Assembly (NCBI RefSeq): GCF_001422815.1
Contig: NZ_LMMP01000052.1
Span: forward strand, 69,501-133,500
Direction of reading: 5' to 3'
Source of the DNA: Methylobacterium sp. Leaf91
GTDB taxonomy: Bacteria; Pseudomonadota; Alphaproteobacteria; Rhizobiales; Beijerinckiaceae
Length of the DNA: 64,000 nucleotides
Part shown: piece by piece, positions 54,177 through 63,046 of the stretch
How the letters are laid out: each line of letters begins with the position of its first letter
Position numbering within the stretch: position 1 is the first letter of the stretch
Translations under genes and position numbers: made by a program
The notes under the pieces: generated by a model
The model's database searches: none
What the model saw: only the letters and a program-made list of their open reading frames with translations
Told to the model about the DNA's origin: nothing

Positions 54177-54347
54177 TTAGGCTGCGAGCTTCAGGGCTTC
54201 GGGAGCGTTGTCGTTGACGAGAACGAGCTCGCCCGCCGTGATGGTGGAGGGGCTGTTCGTGGGGGTCAGGCGATCGGCGACGAAGGCCACCAGGGAGATG
54301 TTGGCGGCAGCGGCGACAGCGACGGCGGTGAGAATGAGAGCGGTCAT
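54177..54347 (-). CDS. Small single-span membrane protein (56 aa)
   Basis: The 56-residue product begins MTALILTAVAVAAAANISLVAFV, one hydrophobic helix, followed by a polar tail with TPTNSPSTITAGELVLVND. A GAGGA site lies about eight bases before the ATG, and a strong terminator follows the stop. Those two signals together argue that this short frame is a real, separately transcribed gene. No family is recognised. Confidence 0.62.
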   Translation of the reverse strand: MTALILTAVAVAAAANISLVAFVADRLTPTNSPSTITAGELVLVNDNAPEALKLAA

Positions 54348-54552
54348 ATCGGTGTTCCTCGAAGCGATGCGTTTGCGTTGCAGCATGTATGACAGCCCGC
54401 CCGCCGAGCTGGTATACCAAACGCCAAATACCACTCATGCAGTCCGCGCATGGAATGCACGATATCCTGCGAAGCCCTGCATTTAACGCACTATGGTGCA
54501 TGCTGAGCCGCAAGCTCGATCCGCCCCTCCCCCACCCGAAGGTCCCAGCCCG

Positions 54553-54798
54553 ATGCCCCGCCCCACCACAGCCCTCGTCGCCCTACTTCTCGCGGCATGG
54601 TCCTTCGACGCACGAGCACAGGATGCGAACCGGGTGCGTGCGATGAACGCGGTGAGCGACCTGGCGCGGGCCCACCGCGAGCAGACGGAGACGCTCCGGC
54701 GTATGGAGACGGTCCAGCGCGACCGGGCCCGAGCGGAGGACAGAACCCGGCGCAACGCCGAGCGGGACAGCCGTTCGATGCGCCGCCTCGACCGCTGA
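54553..54798 (+). CDS. Small secreted charged coiled-coil protein (81 aa)
   Basis: After a signal peptide (TTALVALLLAAWSFDARAQ) the mature part is a strongly charged helix rich in Arg and Glu (DLARAHREQTETLRRMET, then RDRARAEDRTRRNAER), likely a periplasmic coiled coil. Start at 54553 puts the signal peptide at the N-terminus; the frame is open a further 20 codons upstream. No family is recognised. Confidence 0.6.
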   Translation: MPRPTTALVALLLAAWSFDARAQDANRVRAMNAVSDLARAHREQTETLRRMETVQRDRARAEDRTRRNAERDSRSMRRLDR

Positions 54799-54964
54799 GC
54801 CGGCATCGACGGCAACTTGGCGCCTTCCTCCGTTACCCGCGCCCTGTCGTCATCAAACTTTGATGGTTGGTACCCGCCCCGAGCGTCCGAGATGGGTGAT
54901 GGGCGGACCGGCAGTTCTCCGCGATGATCGAGGATGGAGCTGCCGTTTCGGTTGGATCACCGAG

Positions 54965-56182
54965 TTACGTTCGACATGTCCGCACCGCGCGCAAGGTGAA
55001 CAGCCACACGAGCAGGGCCGCAGCGCTGAACGTCGCTCCGAGCGCCGAGACACCGGGCCAGCCAGCCCGGGCATAGATGGACGTCGCGGCAGCGGCGCCG
55101 AGGGCGCTGCCCACTGAATAGAACACCATGTAGCCGCCGATGAGCCGGCTGCTGGCTTCGGGACGCAGGGAGACGATGAGGCTCTGGTTCGTGATATGAA
55201 CGGCCTGCACGGCGAGATCGAGCAGGACGACGCCAAAGATCAGGGCCGGAATCGATACCGGCAGCAGCGCAATCGGCGCCCACGATACGAGCAGGAGCAT
55301 AAGAGCTAAGCCTGTCGTCCATTGACCGTGGCCCCTGTCCGCGAGCCGCCCGGCCCCCGTCGCGGCCATCGCTCCCGCCAGGCCTACGAGGCCGAACAGG
55401 CCGATCCAGGTATGGGAATAGGAGAAGGGCGGCACACTGAGCGGCAGCACCAGCGCGGTCCAGAATGTGCTGAACGACGCAAAGATCAGAAGCGCCAGAA
55501 CACCGCGAACCAGCAAGACCGGCTCGCTGAGGAACAGGATGGGGACCGAGCGAAGTGCAGCGACGTAGCTGCCGGTTCCGGCCGGGATCCGATGCCGTGG
55601 CAGGACGCGCACGAGCAGGCCGACGAGGGCGAGCGACAGGATCGCGGAGACCAGATAGACCGCTCGCCAGCCACCGATATCGGCCAGTATCCCGGCCGCG
55701 AAGCGCGCCGCCAGGATGCCGATCACGATGCCGCTCGTGACCGTACCGACCACGCGACCTCGTTCGGTCGGTGTCGCGAGCGTCGCGGCGAATGCGACCA
55801 GGACCTGAACCACGACGGCGAGCAACCCAACCGCCGCCATGCCGGTGAACAGAATCGCTCCGGTCTCGGCCGTGGCCACCGCCACCAGCGCGAGCACCGA
55901 CAGAAGCCCCTGGCCGAGGATGAGGCGACGGCGGTCGATGAGATCGCCGAGCGGCACGATGAAGATCAAGCCCAGCCCGTAGCCGACCTGGGTCAGGGTC
56001 ACCACGAGCCCGATCGCGGCAGGCGAGATGCCGAACTCCTGCGCCATCGCATCGAGCAGGGGCTGGGCGTAGTAGATGTTCGCGACGCTCAAGCCGGCGG
56101 CGACGGCGAAAATCAGGATCGTTGTCCTGGGCAATGCCCCCTCCGGCTCGGTAGAGGTTCGCTCATCTTTTCCGTGCGGCAT
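54965..56182 (-). CDS. MFS transporter (drug/sugar efflux type)
   Basis: The 405-residue protein has twelve spans, starting IFAVAAGLSVANIYYAQPLLDAMAQEFGIS, which is typical of the YnfM/NepI-like efflux branch. The loop motif GDLIDRRRLILG follows spans 2-3. It is divergent from an HxlR regulator with two shared operator-like sites between them, so export is probably induced by the compound sensed by that regulator. The open frame continues upstream of 56182 but there overlaps the regulator antisense. Confidence 0.88.
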   Translation of the reverse strand: MPHGKDERTSTEPEGALPRTTILIFAVAAGLSVANIYYAQPLLDAMAQEFGISPAAIGLVVTLTQVGYGLGLIFIVPLGDLIDRRRLILGQGLLSVLALVAVATAETGAILFTGMAAVGLLAVVVQVLVAFAATLATPTERGRVVGTVTSGIVIGILAARFAAGILADIGGWRAVYLVSAILSLALVGLLVRVLPRHRIPAGTGSYVAALRSVPILFLSEPVLLVRGVLALLIFASFSTFWTALVLPLSVPPFSYSHTWIGLFGLVGLAGAMAATGAGRLADRGHGQWTTGLALMLLLVSWAPIALLPVSIPALIFGVVLLDLAVQAVHITNQSLIVSLRPEASSRLIGGYMVFYSVGSALGAAAATSIYARAGWPGVSALGATFSAAALLVWLFTLRAVRTCRT

Positions 56183-56209
56183 GGCGGTCCTGTCGATGAC
56201 ATCCAATCT

Positions 56210-56226
56210 GGTTTCATCTTGAGACC
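56210..56226. promoter_or_regulatory. HxlR operator-like site 1
   Basis: GGTTTCATCTTGAGACC is an imperfect inverted repeat (GGTTTC against GAGACC) and matches site 2 at 11 or more of 17 positions. It lies 27 bp from the MFS start. Confidence 0.5.
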
Positions 56227-56246
56227 ACTTGTGACCGGCCCATTCC

Positions 56247-56263
56247 AGTTCTAAATTGAGACT
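56247..56263. promoter_or_regulatory. HxlR operator-like site 2
   Basis: AGTTCTAAATTGAGACT repeats the outline of site 1 and shares its TTGAGAC core. Site-to-site spacing is 37 bp. It lies 24 bp before the HxlR start and so could mediate autoregulation. Confidence 0.5.
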
Positions 56264-56287
56264 AGTTTGGAACGGGAGCGTACCTTC

Positions 56288-56740
56288 GTGGCAAAGCGCG
56301 TCAGCCTCTGGAACGCCGGGTGCCCGGTTGCGCGCGCGCTCGATGTCATTGGCGACTGGTGGTCGCTCCTCATCATCCGCGATGCTTTCGACGGTGTGAG
56401 GCGCTTCAGTGAGTTCCAGACTGGTCTCGGCATCGCCAAGGGTATGCTGGCGACCCGCCTTCGCGACCTGACCGAACGGGGAATTCTGGAGACGGCGCCC
56501 GCCTCGGACGGGACCGCCTACCGGGAATACGTCCTGACCGAGAAGGGGCGCGGCCTTTTCCTCGTCATCGTCGCGCTTCGACAATGGGGGGAGGCTCATC
56601 TCTATGAGCCGACCGATCGCCGGTCTCGCTTGGTCGATCGTGAAGTCGGGGCTCCGGTCGCTCAACTCGTATTGCGATCCGCCGATGACCGTCGTCTCGG
56701 TTGGTATGACACGCGGGTGTTGAAGCCCGACGTCACCTGA
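56288..56740 (+). CDS. HxlR-family transcriptional regulator
   Basis: The 150-residue winged-helix regulator has the HxlR pattern: CPVARALDVIGDWWSLLIIRDAF, then RRFSEFQTGLGIAKGMLATRLRDLTERGIL and YVLTEKGRGLF. The conserved N-terminal cysteine (NAGCPV) can serve as a redox or electrophile sensor in relatives. The GTG at 56288 has a GGGAG site; a TTG 21 bases earlier is possible. It is divergent from an MFS efflux gene that it likely controls. Confidence 0.88.
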   Translation: MAKRVSLWNAGCPVARALDVIGDWWSLLIIRDAFDGVRRFSEFQTGLGIAKGMLATRLRDLTERGILETAPASDGTAYREYVLTEKGRGLFLVIVALRQWGEAHLYEPTDRRSRLVDREVGAPVAQLVLRSADDRRLGWYDTRVLKPDVT

Positions 56741-57211
56741 CAAGGTGACGTAGCGACGTCGAAAGCGGATAAACCGCATGTTGGAGCGGTCGTTTCCGCC
56801 CATGATCAATGTCCGCTCTCAGCGGATGGCGGCAGCCGCAGGGCCCGTCGACGTCGGGTCGAAAGCGGACCCGGCAGCGGGCACCAAACGTCGGAGTTCC
56901 GCCAGCAGGTCTGACGGATTCAGACATCTGCCCGACGGCTGTTCCCTCTATCCAGGAAGATTCGACAGGCGCGACCGCCACCCGTCCCCTGGAAAAGGAG
57001 GGGAACTCATGCTGCCCGCCAGATGGGTGAATGCCTGAGCCCCCCGGGGCGAGCACATGCCGGAACGGACAGACGTCCGAGATCGAACGCGATATCTCGT
57101 GGCGGCCGGAATGGCATCGGTTCGCGAGTATCGCCCGGAGGCAAGGCCACCCGCCGTCGTCATGAAGGGGACGCTCGTTCCGGACGGAGCGGCGCGAAGC
57201 CGGCCGTGGCC
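56741..57211. other. Intergenic region between HxlR gene and phoB
   Basis: 471 bp between convergent genes. Several short frames occur on both strands, none with family resemblance or a supporting ribosome site. No clear terminator was found. Confidence 0.4.
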
Positions 57212-57913
57212 TCACTCGTCCGTGGAGAACATCTCGTCGAAGGAATAGCCGGAGCCGCGCACGGTGCGGATCGGGTCGCTCTGGCGCGGGCGGTTGATCG
57301 CCTTGCGCAGGCGGCCCACATGGACGTCCACCGTGCGCTCGTCGATATAGACGTCGTGGCCCCAGACCCCGTCGAGCAGCTGCTCGCGCGAGAACACGCG
57401 GCCGGGGCTCTGCATCAGGAATTCGAGGAGCTTGAACTCGGTGGGCCCGAGATGGATCTCGCGGCCCTGCCGCCGGATGCGGTGGCTGACCCGGTCGAGT
57501 TCGATATTGCCGGCCACCAGCAGGTCCGACACATGGGTCGGCTTGGCCCGCCGCAGGAGCGCACGCACCCGCGCGAGGAGCTCGGGCACCGAGAACGGCT
57601 TGACGATGTAATCGTCGGCGCCGGTGCCGAGGCCGCGGATGCGGTCGCCCTCCTCGCCCCGCGCCGTCAGCATGATCACCGGCAGCCGCTCGGTCTCCCG
57701 CCGTGCGCGGATGCGGCGGCACAGCTCGATGCCGGACAGGCCGGGCATCATCCAATCGAGCAGGACGAGATCGGGAACCTGCTCCTGAAGGCGCAGATCG
57801 GCCTCGTCGCCCCGCGCGGCGGAATCGACGACGAAGCCCTCCGCTTCCAGGTTGTAGCGGAGGAGGAGAGTGAGGGCCTCCTCGTCCTCGACGATCAGGA
57901 TGCGCGTGTTCAT
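57212..57913 (-). CDS. phoB: Phosphate response regulator PhoB
   Basis: PhoB activates phosphate-starvation genes by binding Pho boxes. The 233-residue protein has a receiver domain with D10, phospho-acceptor D53 (LLDWMMPG) and K105 (VKPF), and an OmpR-type DNA-binding domain ending RTVRGSGYSFDE. It is the last gene of the pst-pho run. The cognate kinase gene phoR, often adjacent, is not in the window. Confidence 0.95.
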   Translation of the reverse strand: MNTRILIVEDEEALTLLLRYNLEAEGFVVDSAARGDEADLRLQEQVPDLVLLDWMMPGLSGIELCRRIRARRETERLPVIMLTARGEEGDRIRGLGTGADDYIVKPFSVPELLARVRALLRRAKPTHVSDLLVAGNIELDRVSHRIRRQGREIHLGPTEFKLLEFLMQSPGRVFSREQLLDGVWGHDVYIDERTVDVHVGRLRKAINRPRQSDPIRTVRGSGYSFDEMFSTDE

Positions 57914-58001
57914 GCGGATGTTTTCAGGGTGATGGCGACCGTCCCGGATGGACGCGACGGCCGCGCCGAGCGTGTGCTGGAGCGGCCGGCAGGGGCAGCG
58001 A

Positions 58002-58727
58002 TCAGGCGCTGGCGGGCATCGACACGGTGGCGTAGTTCGACGCGTCGTTCTTCGGGCGGTCCCGCTCGGCGAGCTCGTTCGTGCCGGTGACGAGATAATG
58101 GATCGTCTCGGCGATGTTGGTGGTGTGATCGCCGATCCGCTCGATGTTCTTGGCGCAGAACAGGAGATGCGTGCAGAACGAGATGTTGCGCGGATCTTCC
58201 ATCATGTAGGTCAGCAGCTCGCGGAAGAGCGAGTTGTAGAGGGCGTCGATGGAATCGTCGCGCTCCCACACGTCGAGGGCGGCCTTCACGTCCTGGCTGC
58301 CATAGGCGTCGAGGACGTCCTTCAGCTGCTCCTGCACCAGATCGCCCATATGCTGGACGCCGATGACGATCTTCTGCGGCTGGATCTGATCGGCGATGGC
58401 GACCACACGCTTGGCGACGTTCTTGGACAGGTCGCCGATCCGCTCGAGATCGTTCGACACGCGGATCGCCGATACCGTCTCGCGCAGGTCGATGGACAGC
58501 GGCTGGCGCTTGGCGATGAGCAGGATCGCCCGCTCCTCGACCTCGTGCTGGATCGCGTCGAGACGCTTGTCGGCGGCGATGACAGCCTGCGCCAGGGGCA
58601 CGTCCCGGCGCACCAGGGCATTGCCGGAATCGGTCATCATCTTCTCGGCGATCCCGCCCATCTCGGAAATCGAGCGGCGCAGGTTTTCCAGTTCCGTGTC
58701 GTAGGAACTGACGATGTGGTTGGGCAT
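58002..58727 (-). CDS. phoU: Phosphate-signalling protein PhoU
   Basis: PhoU links the Pst transporter to PhoR and restrains PhoB activity when phosphate is plentiful. The 241-residue all-helical protein has two PhoU repeats with E/D-x-x-x-D metal-binding segments (RISNDLERIGDLSKNVA-like RVSNDLERIGDLSKN, and FCAKNIERIGDHTTNIAE). It lies between pstB and phoB on one strand, as usual in alphaproteobacteria. Confidence 0.95.
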   Translation of the reverse strand: MPNHIVSSYDTELENLRRSISEMGGIAEKMMTDSGNALVRRDVPLAQAVIAADKRLDAIQHEVEERAILLIAKRQPLSIDLRETVSAIRVSNDLERIGDLSKNVAKRVVAIADQIQPQKIVIGVQHMGDLVQEQLKDVLDAYGSQDVKAALDVWERDDSIDALYNSLFRELLTYMMEDPRNISFCTHLLFCAKNIERIGDHTTNIAETIHYLVTGTNELAERDRPKNDASNYATVSMPASA

Positions 58728-58813
58728 GCTCGCACTCCTCGACCGAGGCCGCCCCTGGCAGCCCGCATCGCATAGGATCGGGACCGGTGCCGCGGAACGC
58801 GGCCCCGGCGGGC

Positions 58814-59632
58814 TCAGCCGAAGCGGCCGGTGATGTAGTCCTGGGTCTGGCGCTTCTCGGGGTTCATGAAGATCCGTGTCGTCGGGCCGAACTCGACCAG
58901 TTCGCCAAGATACATGAACGCCGTGAACTGCGAGATGCGCGCGGCCTGCTGCATGTTGTGGGTCACGATGACGATCGTGAATTCCGAGCGCAGCTGCTCG
59001 ATCAGCTCCTCGATGCGGCCCGTGGAGATCGGGTCGAGGGCCGAGGTCGGCTCGTCGAACAGGATCACCTCGGGACGCTGGGCGACGGTGCGGGCGATGC
59101 AGAGACGCTGCTGCTGACCGCCGGAGAGACCCATGCCGGATTGCTTGAGCTTGTCCTTCACCTCGTCCCAGAGGGCGGCCTTGCGCAAGGATTCCTCGAC
59201 GCGCACGTCGAGATCGGCCTTGGGCAGCTTCTCGTAGAGACGCAGGCCGAAGGCGACGTTGTCGTAGATCGACATCGGGAAGGGCGTCGGCTTCTGGAAC
59301 ACCATGCCGATGCGCGAGCGCAGCTCGTTCAGATCGACCTTCGAATCGAGCACGTTCTGCCCGTCGAGGAGGATCTCACCCTCGGCGCGCTGCTCCGGAT
59401 AGAGGCTGTAGATGCGGTTGAAGGTCCGCAGCAGGGTCGACTTCCCGCAGCCCGACGGGCCGATCAGGGCAGTGACCTGGCGGTCGTGGAAGTTGAGGTT
59501 GACCGACTTCAGGCCGTGGAACGAGCCGTAATAGAAGTTCAGGTCCTTCACGGCGATGCGGATGGGGGCCTGATCGTCGGCCTGGTGGCGACCGGTCAGC
59601 TGGGCCTGCGTGATCGCGGGAGCGGCGTTCAT
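58814..59632 (-). CDS. pstB: Phosphate ABC transporter ATPase PstB
   Basis: The 272-residue ATPase powers high-affinity phosphate import. Motifs are Walker A GPSGCGKST (58-66), the signature LSGGQQQRLCIARTVA, Walker B VILFDEPTSALDP, and the PstB-typical PFPMSIYDNVAFGLR. It is 46 bp from pstA. Confidence 0.96.
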   Translation of the reverse strand: MNAAPAITQAQLTGRHQADDQAPIRIAVKDLNFYYGSFHGLKSVNLNFHDRQVTALIGPSGCGKSTLLRTFNRIYSLYPEQRAEGEILLDGQNVLDSKVDLNELRSRIGMVFQKPTPFPMSIYDNVAFGLRLYEKLPKADLDVRVEESLRKAALWDEVKDKLKQSGMGLSGGQQQRLCIARTVAQRPEVILFDEPTSALDPISTGRIEELIEQLRSEFTIVIVTHNMQQAARISQFTAFMYLGELVEFGPTTRIFMNPEKRQTQDYITGRFG

Positions 59633-59678
59633 CGGATGCGTGTCCTTGTCGAAAACGGGGTGGGACGGGGGCGCGGGA

Positions 59679-60572
59679 TCAGCGCGCCCGCTCGCTCTTG
59701 ATGACGAAGCGGGCCACGATCGACAGGGCGAGGATCGTAGCGGTGATGAGGAGGGCGCCGGCCCAGGCGAGCTGCTGCCAGTTCGAGTAGGGCGAGAGCG
59801 CGAACTGGTAGATCATCACCGGAAGGTTCGGGATGCCGCCCATGAGGTTGGGCGAGAACCAGCTGTTGTTGTTGAGCGCGGTGAAGAGCAGCGGCGCGGT
59901 CTCGCCGGCGATGCGGGCGAGCGCCAGGATGATGCCGGTGACGATGCCGGCGCTGGCGCCGCGCCAGGTGATGCTCTTGATGACGATGGAGGGCGGGGCA
60001 CCGAGGGCCGCGCCGGCCTCGCGCAGGGTCGAGGGCACGAGGCGCAGCATGTCCTCGGTGGTGCGCACGATCACCGGGGTGGCGATGATGGCGAGAGCCA
60101 CGCCGCCGGCCCAGCCCGAATAGGTCCCCATCGGCCGCACCATCAGCGTGTAGACGAACAGGCCGATGAGGATCGAGGGGGCCGAGAGCAGGATGTCGTT
60201 GAGGAAGCGAATCACGTCGGCGAGCTTCGAGTTGCGGCCGTACTCGGCGAGATAGGTCCCGGCCATGACACCCACCGGCGTCGCGATGACGATGCCGATG
60301 AGAGTGAGGACCAGGCTGCCGAGGATGGCGTTGGCGATGCCGCCGCCTTCGGAGCCAGGGCCCGGCGTCGGCTCAGTGAAGAGCAGCGGCGAGAAGCCCT
60401 TCATGCCCTCGACGATGAGCATGAGCAGGATCGAGCCCAGCACGACGATACCGATCAGCGTGGCGACGGTGCTGCCGACGATGAGGAGCTTGTCGGCGAC
60501 CCGGCGGCTCGACCGGACCCGGCTGACACGCGCCGGGGCCGCGGTTGTGGGGAGAGTGGTGACGGCGTCCAT
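59679..60572 (-). CDS. pstA: Phosphate ABC transporter permease PstA
   Basis: The 297-residue permease has about six spans. It carries the PstA stretch GVMAGTYLAEYGRN and the EAA-like loop REAGAALGAPPSIVIKSI, which contacts PstB. It pairs with PstC in the membrane. The intergenic gap to pstC is 17 bp. Confidence 0.95.
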   Translation of the reverse strand: MDAVTTLPTTAAPARVSRVRSSRRVADKLLIVGSTVATLIGIVVLGSILLMLIVEGMKGFSPLLFTEPTPGPGSEGGGIANAILGSLVLTLIGIVIATPVGVMAGTYLAEYGRNSKLADVIRFLNDILLSAPSILIGLFVYTLMVRPMGTYSGWAGGVALAIIATPVIVRTTEDMLRLVPSTLREAGAALGAPPSIVIKSITWRGASAGIVTGIILALARIAGETAPLLFTALNNNSWFSPNLMGGIPNLPVMIYQFALSPYSNWQQLAWAGALLITATILALSIVARFVIKSERAR

Positions 60573-60589
60573 GATTCGGGCTCCCGGGG

Positions 60590-61564
60590 TCAGGCGACCT
60601 TCACGCGCCGGACGAGCAGGCGTGCGATGATCAGGACGATGAAGGTGATGATGAAGAGGATGCAGCCGAGCGCCATCAGCGAGTTGAGCTGCAGGCCGTC
60701 GGCCTCGTTGAACTCGTTGGCGATGCGCGAGGCGATGGTGGAGCCGGGATCGAAGATCGAACCGGAGAGGCGGTTGGCGTTACCGATGACGAAGGTCACC
60801 GCCATGGTCTCGCCGAGCGCGCGGCCGAGGCCGAGCATGACCGCGCCGATGATCGAGACCGAGGCCTGCGGCACCAGCACGTGGCGCACGACCTCCCAGG
60901 TGGTGCAGCCGATGCCATAGGCGCTCTCGCGCAGCACGGTGGGGATCTGGTCGAGCATGTCGCGGGTGATCGAGGCGACGAAGGGCACGATCATGATCGC
61001 CAGGATGATGCCGGCGGTGAGGATGCCGACGCCCGAGGGGACGCGGGCGTAGAACAGCGTGCCGACGATGGGCATGCCCTCCACTACGCTCGAGACCGGC
61101 ATCTGCACGTAATGGGCGAAGAGCGGGGCGAAGATGAACAGGCCCCACATGCCGTAGATGATGCTCGGCACCGAGGCGAGGAGCTCGATCGTCATCGAGA
61201 CGGGCTTGCGCGCCCAGCCGGGGCAGAGCTGCGTGAGGTAGACCGCGATGCCGATGGAGATCGGCACGCCGATGAGGAGGGCGAGGACGGCCGAGACCAG
61301 GGTGCCGACGATGGCGACGAGAGCGCCGTACTGCTCCTGGCCGATGTTCCAGGAGCTGGAGGTGATGAAGCCGAGGCCGAATTCCGCGAAGGCCGGCCAG
61401 CCGCCATAGGCGATCGAGGCGAGGATGCCCGCGAGGAAGAGGAGGACCAGCAGCGCCGACGCGTAGGAGGCGGCGCGGAAGAGCTGGTCGCCGAGGCCGC
61501 CCGGCTTCTTGCGAGCGGGGGAGCCCGTGCGGGCCAGCGAAATCTGTTCAGTCAAGGCGGCCAT
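60590..61564 (-). CDS. pstC: Phosphate ABC transporter permease PstC
   Basis: The 324-residue permease has about six spans, with the family segments PISIGIAVYLTQLCP and the ATPase-contacting loop RESAYGIGCTTWEVVRHVLVP. A hydrophilic N-terminal leader of about 25 residues precedes the first span. It is preceded by a 139-bp gap after pstS that contains a stem-loop. Confidence 0.95.
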   Translation of the reverse strand: MAALTEQISLARTGSPARKKPGGLGDQLFRAASYASALLVLLFLAGILASIAYGGWPAFAEFGLGFITSSSWNIGQEQYGALVAIVGTLVSAVLALLIGVPISIGIAVYLTQLCPGWARKPVSMTIELLASVPSIIYGMWGLFIFAPLFAHYVQMPVSSVVEGMPIVGTLFYARVPSGVGILTAGIILAIMIVPFVASITRDMLDQIPTVLRESAYGIGCTTWEVVRHVLVPQASVSIIGAVMLGLGRALGETMAVTFVIGNANRLSGSIFDPGSTIASRIANEFNEADGLQLNSLMALGCILFIITFIVLIIARLLVRRVKVA

Positions 61565-61647
61565 CCGACGTCTACTTCTTCACCTTGAGGGGTCGTATCG
61601 CGTGGGGAGACGGGTGGCGAGGTGTGTCGCCATGTCTTCTCGTGGAG

Positions 61648-61673
61648 CAGGCCCGACGCTTTCGCCGGGCCTG
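61648..61673 (-). terminator. Stem-loop between pstS and pstC
   Basis: CAGGCCCG and CGGGCCTG form a perfect 8-bp stem with a 10-base loop in the pstS-pstC gap. There is no strong T-run, so it may be an attenuator or mRNA-stabilising end that lets PstS be made in excess over the permease. Confidence 0.6.
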
Positions 61674-61703
61674 AGAGGGTGGTTCGGTCCGTGAGGACGT
61701 GCC

Positions 61704-62738
61704 TTAGAAGACGGGCTTGCCGTCCTTGCCCTTGATTTCCTTCCACTCGCTGTGGACGAGGGCGACGACGTTGTCGGGCAGCGGCACGTAGTCGAGATCG
61801 ACGGCGAGCTTGTCGCCGTTCTTGTAGGCCCAATCGAAGAACTTGAGCACTTCCGCGGACTTGGCGGCGTCGGCCGGCTCTTTGTAGACGAGGATGAAGG
61901 TGGCCGCGGTGATCGGCCAGGCTTCGTCGCCGGCCTGGTTCACGAGGGAGATGCCGAAGCCGGGAGCGGCCTTCCAATCGGCGGAGGCGGCGGCGGCCTG
62001 GAACGCCTTGTCATCCGGGGCCGGGAACTTGCCGGCCTTGTTCTGGATCAGGGTGTGGCTGAGCTTGTTCTGCTTGGCGTAGGCCGATTCCACGTAGCCG
62101 ATGGAGTTCGCGACCTGCTTGACGGTGGCGGTAACGCCCTCGTTGCCCTTGCCACCCTGGCCGGCGGGCCAGCTGACCGTAGTGGCCGCACCGAATTCCT
62201 TCTTCCAGCTCTCGGAGACCGCGCTGAGATAGGTGGTGAAGATGCTGGTCGTGCCGGAGGCATCCGAACGGTAGACCGGGGTGATCGGCGCGTCGGGGAG
62301 CTTCAGGCCGTTGTTGAGGGCAGCGATCTTGGGGTCGCTCCACTTGGTGATCTTGTTCGCATAGATGTCGGCGACGAGTTCGCCGGTGAGCTTGAGCTTG
62401 CCCGGCTCGACGCCGGCGATGTTCACGACGGTGACGACGCCGCCCATGACGGTGGGGAACTGGACGAAGCCGTCCTTCTCAAGGGCGGGGCCCTTCAGCG
62501 GGGCGTCGGTGGCGCCGAAATCGACGGTCTTGGCCTGGATCTGCTTGATGCCGCCGCCGGAGCCGATGGACTGGTAGTTCAGGCCCGTGCCGGTATCCTT
62601 GCGGTAGGCTTCAGCCCATTTCGAATAGACCGGGAATGGGAAGGTCGCGCCGGCACCGGTGATGTCGGCGGCCTGGGCGACGGCGCCGAACTGTGCGGTC
62701 GCGAGCCCGATGGCGAGGGCGAAATGGAAGGGTTTCAC
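61704..62738 (-). CDS. pstS: Phosphate-binding protein PstS
   Basis: This periplasmic binding protein of 344 residues has a signal peptide (LAIGLATAQFGAVAQAAD) and the PstS hallmarks ITGAGATFPFPVYSKW, SIGSGGGIKQI, and VYRSDASGTTSIFTTYLS. The start is GTG at 62738 with a GGAG site eight bases away; the frame continues upstream into the promoter region without family character. It heads the pstSCAB-phoU-phoB operon behind a Pho box. Confidence 0.96.
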   Translation of the reverse strand: MKPFHFALAIGLATAQFGAVAQAADITGAGATFPFPVYSKWAEAYRKDTGTGLNYQSIGSGGGIKQIQAKTVDFGATDAPLKGPALEKDGFVQFPTVMGGVVTVVNIAGVEPGKLKLTGELVADIYANKITKWSDPKIAALNNGLKLPDAPITPVYRSDASGTTSIFTTYLSAVSESWKKEFGAATTVSWPAGQGGKGNEGVTATVKQVANSIGYVESAYAKQNKLSHTLIQNKAGKFPAPDDKAFQAAAASADWKAAPGFGISLVNQAGDEAWPITAATFILVYKEPADAAKSAEVLKFFDWAYKNGDKLAVDLDYVPLPDNVVALVHSEWKEIKGKDGKPVF

Positions 62739-62834
62739 GGTGGCTCTCCGTAATCTGTCCGGGCGCTGTACGTGCCGCGCTGCAAGAGCAATCCTGCTGC
62801 AGCGCACCGTTACCCGCCCGATCATGCTGGCTCT

Positions 62835-62863
62835 ATGACGGAGCCATGACAGATCGATGACAG
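62835..62863 (-). promoter_or_regulatory. Pho box: three direct repeats upstream of pstS
   Basis: On the minus strand CTGTCAT, CTGTCAT and CCGTCAT occur at exact 11-base spacing (plus-strand 62857, 62846, 62835). That is the PhoB-binding repeat and period. The site ends 97 bp before the pstS start, a suitable place for activation. Confidence 0.9.
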
Positions 62864-63046
62864 GAGCCGGCCGGCGACCGCTCGAGCGCTGTAGGACAGG
62901 GGGAAAACACGGTATGGACCGGGGCTCGAACGAGCGCGGCACGGTTTGACGGGCTCGTGCGTTATACGATTCGGCGATGTCGATGACGGAGCAGCCCGTC
63001 TCGCCAGCCGTCCTGGAAGGTCAGCATCTTGGAGAACGAATCGAGC

